Origin: Micromonospora sp. R77
Lineage (GTDB): Bacteria; Actinomycetota; Actinomycetes; Mycobacteriales; Micromonosporaceae
Direction of reading: 5' to 3'
Assembly (NCBI RefSeq): GCF_022747945.1
Contig: NZ_JALDST010000001.1
Coordinates: 3,162,001 to 3,226,000 of the forward strand
Length of the DNA: 64,000 nucleotides
Shown: positions 16,112-24,581 of the stretch, one piece after another
Numbering within the stretch: the first letter of the stretch is position 1
Layout: the number at the start of each line of letters is the position of its first letter
Program-made: the position numbers and the translations under genes
Notes under the pieces: model-generated
Databases searched by the model: none
The model's input: only the letters and a program-made list of their open reading frames with translations
Told to the model about the DNA's origin: nothing

Positions 16112-18526
16112 TCAGGAGAAGCGGACCGTCATCGAGGTGCCGTTCTGCTTCAGAACCTTGACCTTGGTGCCGGTGGCCGGGAGCTTGACGCCGTGGTTCG
16201 GCAGCTCCGGGAACCAGTACTGCTTGGTGTCGTCGAACAGCGGCTGCGCAGCCTGGCCGCGGATGTACTGCGGCACGCTGTTGATGTGCAGCGTGAACGA
16301 GTCGGCCTTCTTCAGGCTGAACGGCGCGTCGTAGACCTGGACGCGGGCCCGCCAGGGGTTGCCGGTCAGGTTGTAGATCGGCCGCGGGTGCGCGTCGATG
16401 ATCATGTTCCGACCCTCGCCCGGGTGGACGAACGTGTCGTTGTCGGCCCACCGGAGGTTCCAGTAGGAGATCAGCAGACCCGTCTGGTACGCGTAGTGGT
16501 CCACGTAGTCCGGCTTGGTGTTGGCGTAGCCGAAGTAGTACGGACCGGTCTTCAGGTACTGGTCGTACGAGACGTACGACCGGTTGCCCATGATGTAGTA
16601 GTTGTCGAACAGCCGGGTGTAGGTCTCGGCCACGATGTCGAAGCCGTTGAGGGCCCAGTCGCCCGCGCCCGCCTCGGCACCGTCGGTGAGCAGGGTCTGC
16701 CCGTCGGCGGTGACGGTGATCGCGTCACCGTAGAAGCCACCGGCGGAGAAGCCACCGTCGGTCTGGTAACGGAGCCGGAACTGCACGACCTTGCCGGCGA
16801 CCGCGTCCATCGGGATGTTGACGTCGACCCACTTGTCGTCGCTGGAGCCGTCCAGGGCGTAGCGCCCGGGCGAGATCTCCTTGAGGGCCTTGCCGTCGAC
16901 CGTGCCGGGCAGCGAGACCCAGCTCTGGCCACCGTCGGTGGACGCCTCGAAGAAGAGGTAGTCGAAGTCCTCTTCGATGTTGTAGCGACCCTTCATCGAC
17001 AGCGCGGCGGTGGTCTTCCCGGTGAGGTCGATCGTCCGCGTCATCGTGTTGTTCAGGTCGTCGTCGTTGCCGGAGAAGTACTGCTTCTCACCCTCGAACG
17101 GCTTGCCGTTCTGGAAGGTGTACTCCCGCTGCGGGAGAACCACGACGGCGCCCTGCGCCTTCTTGGAGTTGTACTCCTGCGGACCCAGCTCCAGGGTGCG
17201 CTTCTGGCCGGCCTTGATGGTCTCGTAGTCGAGCCAGCCGAGCTGGAGCTTGTTCCAGGCGCCGAGGTCGCCGCCCCGCTCGCCGATGCCGGCGTCGGTC
17301 TTGGCGCCGAGCCGGCTCTGGGCCATCAGGGTCCAGTGCTCGTTGTTGTTGTCCCCACCCGAGGTGACGTTGTAGTCGTCCGGCAGACCGAGGTCGTGGC
17401 CGTACTCGTGGTAGAAGACGCTCCGGCCGCCGTTCTCGGGCTGGATCGTGTAGTCACCGATCCACACGCCGGTGTTGCCGATCTGGGTGCCGCCGGCCGG
17501 GAAGTTGGCCGGGCCGGTGTTGCCCTGGTCGGACGCGAACGCGTACCACCGGTGGCTCCAGATGGCGTCCTCACCCTGGATCGGGTCACCGTCGGCCTGG
17601 TCGCCGCCGGCGTGGACGATCTGGAAGTGGTCGATGTAGCCGTCCGGCTCGTTGAAGTTGCCGTCGCCGTCGAAGTCGTAGCGGTCCCACTGGTCCATCG
17701 ACTTGACGTCGGCGGCGATCTGCTCGTCCGTACGGCCCTGGGCCTTCTGGTCGGCGACCCACTGGTTGGCGGCGTCCCGGACCAGCGCCCAGGTGTTGCT
17801 GCAGACGTTCGAGGCGCAGGGGTAGCCGTCGGAACGGCCGTACCGGGCCTCGTTGTACTTGACCTTGACCCAGTTGGTGACCTCGCCGTCGACGCTGTAG
17901 CGACCCGAGGACTGCGCCTCGTAGTACTGCTTCAGCGACTCGTCGCCCTGGCCGGTGCCGAAGTACATCTTGCGGAAGTAGTCCGCGCTGTAGTCCGGGT
18001 GCCAGTTGGTGGAGTTGTCGACATTGCGGTCGGGGGCCGGGATCTGGTTGTGCAGCGGACCGTCGAACCGGGTCGGGCCCGCCGTGTCCGGGTCGGTGTC
18101 CTGGTCCGGGTAGTTCGGGTGCCGCTCGTCGCCGAACTCGGCGAGGATCACGAAGATCTTGTCGGTACGCTCGCGAGCGAGCTCGACGTACTGGTCCTTC
18201 GTCTGGGCAGCGCTGGGGCCGGCCTTGGCGACACGGGCGTTGCCCGCACCCTTCGCCTGCTCCTTGCCGACCTTGACGACGGTGCTGCCGTTGATCTTCT
18301 GCGCCTTCGCCTTGCCCGAGAGGACCTCGCTGAGGCCCTCCTGGCGCAGCGCCCGCCGCTTGGTCTCGAGCGGGTTGGGCAGATCGTGCTCAGCCTGCTG
18401 CGGCTCGCTGACCGACGGCGTGGACGCCGGCAGCTTCGGGGCCGGCGCCGCGCTGGCGGACGTGCCCGCCACCAGTCCCGTCGCCGTCAGCGAAAGCCCG
18501 AGCAGACCCACTGCGACTTTGCGCAC
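16112..18526 (-). CDS. Secreted M6 (immune inhibitor A) metalloprotease, copy 1
   Basis: 804 residues from GTG at 18526, behind GGAGG with six-base spacing. Sec signal peptide about 1-28 (VAVGLLGLSLTATGLVAGTSASA), then a propeptide-like charged region. The zinc site is H373-E-Y-G-H377 followed by DLGLPD; upstream is a calcium-type loop DFDGDGNFNEPDGYIDHF. C-terminal beta domains carry the family pattern DYLFFEASTDGGQSWVSL and VVQFRLRYQTDGGF. M6 proteases are secreted and degrade host or environmental proteins. This is the last of three tandem paralogues on the same strand, with its own terminator. Two Cys (PCASNVCSN) are specific to this copy. Confidence 0.92.
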   Translation of the reverse strand: MRKVAVGLLGLSLTATGLVAGTSASAAPAPKLPASTPSVSEPQQAEHDLPNPLETKRRALRQEGLSEVLSGKAKAQKINGSTVVKVGKEQAKGAGNARVAKAGPSAAQTKDQYVELARERTDKIFVILAEFGDERHPNYPDQDTDPDTAGPTRFDGPLHNQIPAPDRNVDNSTNWHPDYSADYFRKMYFGTGQGDESLKQYYEAQSSGRYSVDGEVTNWVKVKYNEARYGRSDGYPCASNVCSNTWALVRDAANQWVADQKAQGRTDEQIAADVKSMDQWDRYDFDGDGNFNEPDGYIDHFQIVHAGGDQADGDPIQGEDAIWSHRWYAFASDQGNTGPANFPAGGTQIGNTGVWIGDYTIQPENGGRSVFYHEYGHDLGLPDDYNVTSGGDNNNEHWTLMAQSRLGAKTDAGIGERGGDLGAWNKLQLGWLDYETIKAGQKRTLELGPQEYNSKKAQGAVVVLPQREYTFQNGKPFEGEKQYFSGNDDDLNNTMTRTIDLTGKTTAALSMKGRYNIEEDFDYLFFEASTDGGQSWVSLPGTVDGKALKEISPGRYALDGSSDDKWVDVNIPMDAVAGKVVQFRLRYQTDGGFSAGGFYGDAITVTADGQTLLTDGAEAGAGDWALNGFDIVAETYTRLFDNYYIMGNRSYVSYDQYLKTGPYYFGYANTKPDYVDHYAYQTGLLISYWNLRWADNDTFVHPGEGRNMIIDAHPRPIYNLTGNPWRARVQVYDAPFSLKKADSFTLHINSVPQYIRGQAAQPLFDDTKQYWFPELPNHGVKLPATGTKVKVLKQNGTSMTVRFS

Positions 18527-18775
18527 GTGGTACCTCCGGTGTGAGGGAACCGGCCCAACGGGGGTACGGGCCGGTGAAGACATCCCACGAGTGGGACCAA
18601 AGTGAACATAGACATTCCTGTGACTGGTGGGAAGACGGTCGCGTCGATTTGTTGCAACTTTTTGATGGGAACGCTTTTCACCGTCACACCGCGCGGCGTT
18701 GCCATGCCGCTGAGCAGCGTCGTCGCGGCGATCACGGAATGCAGTGACGTGCTTCGATCACCCCGGAAAGCCGGA

Positions 18776-18805
18776 AGGGCCGGTGGCGTTTCCGCCACCG
18801 GCCCT
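18776..18805 (-). terminator. Terminator of M6 protease gene 2
   Basis: Perfect 13-bp stem: AGGGCCGGTGGCG at 18776-18788 pairs with CGCCACCGGCCCT at 18793-18805, with a four-base loop. It lies 16 bases past the stop at 18822. Upstream of it, 18527-18775 is the 5' region of copy 1, less GC-rich near 18640-18680, with no ORF. Confidence 0.8.
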
Positions 18806-18821
18806 CCGACGTGCTATCTGA

Positions 18822-21128
18822 TCAGTTACTGACCTTCACGACCATGTCGTCGGTCGGGTTGGTGCCCTGCTTCAGGATCTCGATCTTGGTGCCGGTACCG
18901 GCCACCTTCACCGAGTTCCACGGGTTGTTGCTGTTCCAGTACTTGGTGATCCCGTTGTCGGTGAACACCGGGGTCGGGTCGAGCCGGGGCACGGTGACCG
19001 CCACGCCGTTCTTGTGGAAGGTCTGCGCCGGCTTGGCGTACAGGCTGAACGTCGCGTCGTAGCCGTTGCGCCGGTTGCTGATCGTGCCCTGGTTGCCGAC
19101 CTGGATCGCGCCGGAGCGGACGTCCACCGGCAGGTTCAGGCCGTAGCCCGGGTGCTGCGAGGTGTTGTTGTCGCCGTACGCGTAGTTCACGTACCAGACC
19201 AGCAGGCCGGGCTGGTTCGCGAACCGCTCCACGAAGTCCGGCCGGGTGTTGCCCCAGCCGAAGTTGTACCCACCGGTCCGCAGGGTGTCGTCGTAGCCGA
19301 CGTAGGTCCGGTTCTCCGCGATGTAGAAGCGGGGGTACGAGTCGGTGACCGAGCCACCCATCCGGGTGAAGCCCTTGGCCGTCCACGCGGCGTCCAGCGT
19401 CTCCGCGTCGTCCGAGAAGACGACCGAGCCGTTCTTGGTCAGCGCGATGTTGTCCAGGAACGCGCCCGCCAGGTGCACGCCGCCGTCGGTGGCGTAGCGG
19501 TAGCGGAAGGTCACCGTCTTGCCGGCGTACGCCGACAGGTCGTAGGTCGAGTCGACCCACGCGCCGCTGCTGGAGCCGGTGATGCCGTTCGCACCCGCCG
19601 GGACCAGGTTGTTCTTGACGTCGGCCCAGGTGGCACCGCCGTCGGTCGACACCTCCGCGTAGAGGTAGTCGTAGTCGGTCTCGATGTCGTACATCAGCTT
19701 CGACGTGATCGACGCGGTGGTCGCGCCGGTCAGGTCGAGGGTGCGGGTCAGCGTGGTGTTCAGGTCGTCCGCGCTGCCGCCCCACCACTCGTTCGACCCG
19801 CCGAACGGCGTGTTGTAGCTCGTGGTCTGGGTCTGTGCGGGCAGGTTCACCACGACCGCCTGGGCCTTCGGCCCGTCGCTGTCACCGGCCGGGCCCAGGG
19901 TCACCTGGGTGCTGCCCTTGCCGTACTCGACCGTGCTGTAGTTCAGCCAGCCCAGGTAGAGCTTCGACCACGGGTCCATGTAGCCCGGGGTCGAACCGAT
20001 GTCGTCGGTGCCGTGGCTCAGCCACGAACCCGAGGACATCAGCGTCCAGAAGCCGGTGCCGTTGTCGCCACCGGCGGTGTCGTACAGGTCCGGCAGACCG
20101 AGGTCGTGACCGTACTCGTGGGTGAAGACACCCAGGCCACCGTTCTCGGGCTCCGTGGTGTAGTCACGGATCCACATCCCGGTGTCGCCGATCTGCACGC
20201 CACCGGCCAGGTTGCCGGCCGGTCCGGCCTTGCCCTCGAGGTTCGGGAACGCGGCCCACCGGTGCGACCAGATGGCGTCCTCGCCCTGGGCACCCCCGCC
20301 GGCCTCCTCGCCCTCACCGGCGTGCACCGCCTGGAAGTGGTCGATGTAGCCGTCGGGCTCGTTGAAGTTGCCGTCGCCGTCGAAGTCGTACCGGTCCCAG
20401 ACGTCGAACTGGGCCAGGTAGTCCTTGATCTGCTGCGGCGTCTTGCCGGCCTTGATCTGGGAGTCGTACCAGGACGTCGAGCTGTCCTTGACGAAGTTCC
20501 AGTAGCCGTCGGCCTCGGAGATGGCGTTGCTGCCGTACCGGGCCTCGTTGTAGGGAACGGTGACCCACTCGCTCACGTCACCGTTGACGGTGTACCGACC
20601 GCCGGACTGCTTGAGGTAGAAGTCCTTGAACGACTCGCCCGCACCGAAGAACATGTCCTGGTAGTGGGCCCGGTTGAAGTCGGACCGCCACAGGGTGCTG
20701 TTGTTGTCGGTGACGCTGCCGTCCCAGTTGCGGTCCGGCTCCGGGATCTGGTTGACCACGGGGCCGGGGGTGCCGCCGGTGCGGGGGTCGGTCTTGTCGC
20801 CGAAGTTGACCAGCATCGTGAAGATGGGGTCGGTCTTCGGCGCCTGCTGGTACTCGACGAACAGGTCGTCCTTGACCTGGATGACCTTCGAGCCGTTGCG
20901 CGTCTGGAGCTTGGCCTTGCCCCTGAGCAGGTCGGCGATCGCCTGCTTCTTGACCTCCCGCTGCTGATCCGCCAACGGATCGGGCAGGTTGTCCTTGCCG
21001 TGCTTGGCCTTGTCGACGCCGGGGGTGGGCTCCGCCGCCGAAGCGGCGGACGCCGGGGTCGTGACGACGCCGGCTGCCAGCAGCGCGGCCGCGGCCGAGA
21101 CCAGGCCCGCCGTGACTCGTCTCCTCAA
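18822..21128 (-). CDS. Secreted M6 (immune inhibitor A) metalloprotease, copy 2
   Basis: 768 residues. TTG at 21128 is the start because AAAGGAGGAGGACCT precedes it. Signal peptide about 1-28 (VTAGLVSAAAALLAAGVVTTPASA). Zinc motif H337-E-Y-G-H341-DLGLPDLYD; calcium-type loop DFDGDGNFNEPDGYIDHF identical to copy 1. The C-terminal part has DYLYAEVSTDGGATW and VTFRYRYATDGGVHLAGAFLDN (carbohydrate-binding or MAM-like beta sandwich). It is shorter than copies 1 and 3. Same-strand paralogue between them, but separated by terminators, so expression is probably independent. Confidence 0.92.
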   Translation of the reverse strand: MRRRVTAGLVSAAAALLAAGVVTTPASAASAAEPTPGVDKAKHGKDNLPDPLADQQREVKKQAIADLLRGKAKLQTRNGSKVIQVKDDLFVEYQQAPKTDPIFTMLVNFGDKTDPRTGGTPGPVVNQIPEPDRNWDGSVTDNNSTLWRSDFNRAHYQDMFFGAGESFKDFYLKQSGGRYTVNGDVSEWVTVPYNEARYGSNAISEADGYWNFVKDSSTSWYDSQIKAGKTPQQIKDYLAQFDVWDRYDFDGDGNFNEPDGYIDHFQAVHAGEGEEAGGGAQGEDAIWSHRWAAFPNLEGKAGPAGNLAGGVQIGDTGMWIRDYTTEPENGGLGVFTHEYGHDLGLPDLYDTAGGDNGTGFWTLMSSGSWLSHGTDDIGSTPGYMDPWSKLYLGWLNYSTVEYGKGSTQVTLGPAGDSDGPKAQAVVVNLPAQTQTTSYNTPFGGSNEWWGGSADDLNTTLTRTLDLTGATTASITSKLMYDIETDYDYLYAEVSTDGGATWADVKNNLVPAGANGITGSSSGAWVDSTYDLSAYAGKTVTFRYRYATDGGVHLAGAFLDNIALTKNGSVVFSDDAETLDAAWTAKGFTRMGGSVTDSYPRFYIAENRTYVGYDDTLRTGGYNFGWGNTRPDFVERFANQPGLLVWYVNYAYGDNNTSQHPGYGLNLPVDVRSGAIQVGNQGTISNRRNGYDATFSLYAKPAQTFHKNGVAVTVPRLDPTPVFTDNGITKYWNSNNPWNSVKVAGTGTKIEILKQGTNPTDDMVVKVSN

Positions 21129-21429
21129 AGGTCCTCCTCCTTTGTGGAACTGTTACATGACAGAGACAACTAGAGCTATCACTGTCATGTCATGCGTCAC
21201 TCACAATGACAGAGGTTTCCATCGTTGTCACCAGGCAACTACCCGGGAAGACGCCCATCTTTCACGGGCAAATCAGGACCAACTCGGGCGTGGATTCGAC
21301 CCGGATTCGCATTACGTTTTGGCCACGATCACTTAGAGTAACGGTGATTATGAGGTCCCCTAGGGGAGCGCAGAGGGCCGAGAAAATGTCACACGGAAAG
21401 TTCGTCGGAGGCCGGGCGGCGTAAGAGAA
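21129..21429 (-). promoter_or_regulatory. Intergenic region upstream of M6 copy 2
   Basis: About 300 bases without a gene, noticeably less GC-rich than the surroundings, especially 21145-21370 (runs such as tgttacatgacagagacaac, gattatgaggtcccctagg). It should hold the promoter of copy 2. TGACAGAG occurs at 21160 and, reversed in context, TGACAGAGG at 21206, which may be a repeated regulator site. No definite -10/-35 pair was resolved. Confidence 0.4.
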
Positions 21430-21474
21430 CGGCGGGGCCCGTCCGGAGCAGTCTGCTCCGGACGGACCCCGCCG
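21430..21474 (-). terminator. Terminator of M6 protease gene 3
   Basis: 21-bp stem with one mismatch, arms 21430-21450 and 21454-21474, three-base loop; the core CCGTCCGGAGCA pairs exactly. It lies 47 bases past the stop at 21521. Confidence 0.8.
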
Positions 21475-21520
21475 TGGGTCCCGTCGTGACGAGCCTCAGC
21501 TCACCTCGGCGAGTCTCGGC

Positions 21521-24313
21521 TCACCGGGTGGCCGAGGTGACGTAGACCGTGGCGTACGAGTTGTCCTTGGCGGCCCGCTTGACGGTGATCGTGACGCCGT
21601 ATCCCACGCCCTGGTCACCCGGGTTCCCGGTGCCCAGCACGATCGCCCCGCCGCCGAGGGTCGCCCCGTAGTACGCCGTCGCCGGCGAGCCGTCCGGGTT
21701 CACCACGCGGGTGGAGTACTTCGCGTTGCCCTTCGACGGGACGACCACCGAGGCGTCGTTGTCCCGGGCGTACGCCGCGCCGTTGCGGATCTCGATGCCC
21801 GGGTACCAGCCCCTGGCGTCGCTGAACGCCGGCACCGCGCCCTGCGCCCCGAAGTCCGTGCAGTACTCGCTGTAGGGCTCGTCCGCCGCCTCCAGGCACT
21901 CCTTGAAGGGGTACGTCGGGTTCAGCGAGAACGCCGCGTTCGACGACTGCGGACGGCTGGGCAGGTTGTCCAGCACCGACGGGTCCTTGGCGGCCGCCTC
22001 GCCCTGCCGCCGGTACGGGTCGAAGTGCGAGTCGACGATCAGCAGGCCACCCTTGGCGCCGTAGCTCGGCAGCGCCGTCATCTGCGCGGTGACGTGGTTG
22101 ACGTCGCCCAGCACCGTGTCCCGGTACCAGACCAGCATGCCCGGGGCGTTGTACGAGATCCGGTCGACCTTCCACGCCTCGTGCGAGTAGACGGTGTCGT
22201 ACGCGTACTTCAGGCCCTTGTCGAACCCGTCGAAGTTGCGCCACTCGGCCAGGTAGTACTGCGCCTTGACCTGGGTGCCGGCGTCGACGTGCCAGCCGGC
22301 GCCGGTGGTGTCGGTGAAGGTGCCGCCGGACTGCGTCCAGCCGGCCGTGCCGCCCTCGACGTCGTCGCTCCAGGTGGTGGCGCCGCCGCCGGTGACCGAG
22401 AAGTCGTCGGCGAACCAGCCGCGCTCCACGAACGCCTCGTCGGTGGCGTAGCGCAGCCGCACCTGCACGGTCTGCCCCGCGTACGCCGACAGGTCGACGT
22501 AGTCGTGCCGCCAACCACCGGTGGTGCCGGTCAGCCCGTACTTCTTGTTGCCGTAGTCGACCATCCGGCCGTTCGGGTCGGCGTAGCCGTCGTCGGTGGT
22601 GACCAGCTTGCCGGTGGCGTCGTAGACCTTCTGCTCGGCCCAGGTGGTGCCGCCGTCGGTGGACACCTCGACGAAGCCGTAGTCCCAGTCGGCCTCGATG
22701 ACGAAGTTGTTCCACATCCAGAACTTCGCGTCGGCCGCGTTCGGGACGGCGACCTGGCGGCTGAGCTTGACGTCGGCCCAGTTCTGGTCCGCCCCGCCGT
22801 ACCACATGTTCGCGCCGCTGTGCGGCTGGGCGAGGGTGATCACCTTGTCCGGCAGGTTGACCTTGAGGCCGTCCTTGGTGCCGACCGGGGTGTTGGAGGT
22901 CTGCCCCAACTGCACCGAGCGGGCGTCGTCACCGGGGTTGACGACCTGCGGCTCGGCCCAACCGAGCACCCACTTGTCCCAGATCCCCATGTGGGTGGGG
23001 AGCGCCTGGAAGATCTCGCCGCTGTGCGAACCCGACGCCATCAGGTCCCAGAAGTCGACGTCCGAGTCGGCGTTGCCCGAGGTGTCGTAGAGGTCCGGCA
23101 GACCCAGGTCGTGACCGAACTCGTGGGCGAACACGCCCACCCCGGCGTCCTCCGGCTGCACGATGTAGTTCGACACCTTCAGGTTGGTGCCGGGGATGGT
23201 GTAGCCGCCGGCCACCGTCGAGGAGTGCGCCCAGACCGAGTAGACGCCCACGTCGCCGCCGCCGCGGGACTTGCCCTGGTTGGCGTGCACCAGCACCAGG
23301 TGGTCGATCACGCCGTCCGGCTCGTTGACGTTGCCGTCACCGTCCCGGTCGCCCTGGTCCTCGACGTCGTAGTCGGCCCACGGGAAGTTCGGGTCCATCT
23401 TCGCCAGCGCGTCGATCGCGTCGGTGGCCAGGCGGCCGGCGCCCTGCGGGTTGTCCGGGTGCCCGTTCATCGACTGCTGCCGCCCGGCGACCCAGTTGCC
23501 GTTCTCGTCCTTGAAGCAGCGGGACGCGGCGTACCAGCCCTCCGAGTGCGGCACGGTGATCCACGGGCTGGCCTGCCCGTCCACCGTGTACGCGCCCTTG
23601 GACATCTCCAGGTACATGTTGTGCATGGTCCGACCGGCGAGGCTGACGCCCGGCTTGCCGTCCGGCCCGGTCAGGTCCTTGCGGACCCGCTCGGTGATGC
23701 CTTCCTTGGTGTAGAGCATCTTGTCGAAGTGCTCCGGCGAGAAGTCCGGCACCCACATCGAGTTGTTGTCCTGGTGCGGCAGGGTCGCCGGGTCCGGGAT
23801 GGTGTTGTGCCGCGGTCCGTTCTGCACGGTGCCGAGGACACAGCTCCGGTCCTCGAATACCGTCTTGGGGACCATCACGTTGGTGAAGTCGTCGTTGGCG
23901 TGGTCGTTGAACTCCACCAGCAGGGTCAGCAGCTTGGCGGTCTGGGTGCCCTTGGCCTGCTTGATCTGACGCGGGCTCTGGCCGGTCCGGATCGCCTTCG
24001 CTTCCAACTTCGCCAGCTGCCGGGCCGCCACCGGGTTGCCACCGGCGAACTTGCGGTCGTAGGCGCGGGCCTCGTCCGCCGCCGAGGTGTAGACCCCGTC
24101 GGCGCCCTTGACCTCCTTGCCGGAGCTGTCCGGCTGCACCTCCGGCTCGGCGTAGTTGATGTAGTAGTCGTCCGCCCCGACGGTGGCCCGGGCCGGGCCG
24201 GACGACTGGGCGGCCGCGCTGCCGGTCACGGTCAGTGACGCGGCCGCGAGGGCGATGGCGGGCAACGCGACGAGTAGGCGTCGGCGCGACCCGGATTGCG
24301 GAAATGTGTTCAT
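21521..24313 (-). CDS. Secreted M6 (immune inhibitor A) metalloprotease, copy 3
   Basis: 930 residues from ATG at 24313 with GGAGCGGC upstream. Signal peptide about 1-37 (RRRLLVALPAIALAAASLTVTGSAAA). Propeptide-like region to about residue 130. Zinc site H397-E-F-G-H401-DLGLPDLYD; calcium-type loop DRDGDGNVNEPDGVIDHL. The beta domains include DYGFVEVSTDGGTTWAEQ and VQVRLRYATDEAFVERGWFADDFSV. It has about 100 extra C-terminal residues (SYATVYVTSATR end) not seen in copies 1 and 2. It is the first of the three in transcription order. Closest in layout to large Bacillus-type InhA proteins. Confidence 0.92.
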   Translation of the reverse strand: MNTFPQSGSRRRLLVALPAIALAAASLTVTGSAAAQSSGPARATVGADDYYINYAEPEVQPDSSGKEVKGADGVYTSAADEARAYDRKFAGGNPVAARQLAKLEAKAIRTGQSPRQIKQAKGTQTAKLLTLLVEFNDHANDDFTNVMVPKTVFEDRSCVLGTVQNGPRHNTIPDPATLPHQDNNSMWVPDFSPEHFDKMLYTKEGITERVRKDLTGPDGKPGVSLAGRTMHNMYLEMSKGAYTVDGQASPWITVPHSEGWYAASRCFKDENGNWVAGRQQSMNGHPDNPQGAGRLATDAIDALAKMDPNFPWADYDVEDQGDRDGDGNVNEPDGVIDHLVLVHANQGKSRGGGDVGVYSVWAHSSTVAGGYTIPGTNLKVSNYIVQPEDAGVGVFAHEFGHDLGLPDLYDTSGNADSDVDFWDLMASGSHSGEIFQALPTHMGIWDKWVLGWAEPQVVNPGDDARSVQLGQTSNTPVGTKDGLKVNLPDKVITLAQPHSGANMWYGGADQNWADVKLSRQVAVPNAADAKFWMWNNFVIEADWDYGFVEVSTDGGTTWAEQKVYDATGKLVTTDDGYADPNGRMVDYGNKKYGLTGTTGGWRHDYVDLSAYAGQTVQVRLRYATDEAFVERGWFADDFSVTGGGATTWSDDVEGGTAGWTQSGGTFTDTTGAGWHVDAGTQVKAQYYLAEWRNFDGFDKGLKYAYDTVYSHEAWKVDRISYNAPGMLVWYRDTVLGDVNHVTAQMTALPSYGAKGGLLIVDSHFDPYRRQGEAAAKDPSVLDNLPSRPQSSNAAFSLNPTYPFKECLEAADEPYSEYCTDFGAQGAVPAFSDARGWYPGIEIRNGAAYARDNDASVVVPSKGNAKYSTRVVNPDGSPATAYYGATLGGGAIVLGTGNPGDQGVGYGVTITVKRAAKDNSYATVYVTSATR

Positions 24314-24490
24314 GCCGCTCCGTTTCTCGGGCATGGGGAGAGGGAGCCGGCGACGCATCATCGTCGATGTGATGACCATCGAAGCGTCCCGACCTGCGTG
24401 AAACTAAATGAGAAAGAAGATGAACGACAGGGTTCGGCGGCGGGGGTGACCGTTCAGCCGCTCCGGTCGCCCCGATCGACCGATGTGACA

Positions 24491-24562
24491 CGCCCCGCTC
24501 GCTGCGGGGCGTACCCGTCAGAAAACGACGGTGGGTGACGGTCCGTCCGGACCGCCACCCAC
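24491..24562 (-). terminator. Double hairpin terminator after acetyl-CoA synthetase
   Basis: Hairpin 1: CGCCCCGC at 24491-24498 with GCGGGGCG at 24504-24511. Hairpin 2: GTGGGTGACGGTCC at 24531-24544 with GGACCGCCACCCAC at 24549-24562 (one mismatch, four-base loop). Both lie just beyond the stop at 24582 of the minus-strand gene. They also insulate the M6 cluster promoter (24314-24490). Confidence 0.75.
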
Positions 24563-24581
24563 CTCGGAGTACGCCCTGCCG

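Noticed and set aside
15947-18544. Plus-strand open frame of 865 codons opposite the first M6 protease
   Set aside because: Valine/leucine/arginine-rich translation with no domain, the mirror of the M6 codon pattern.
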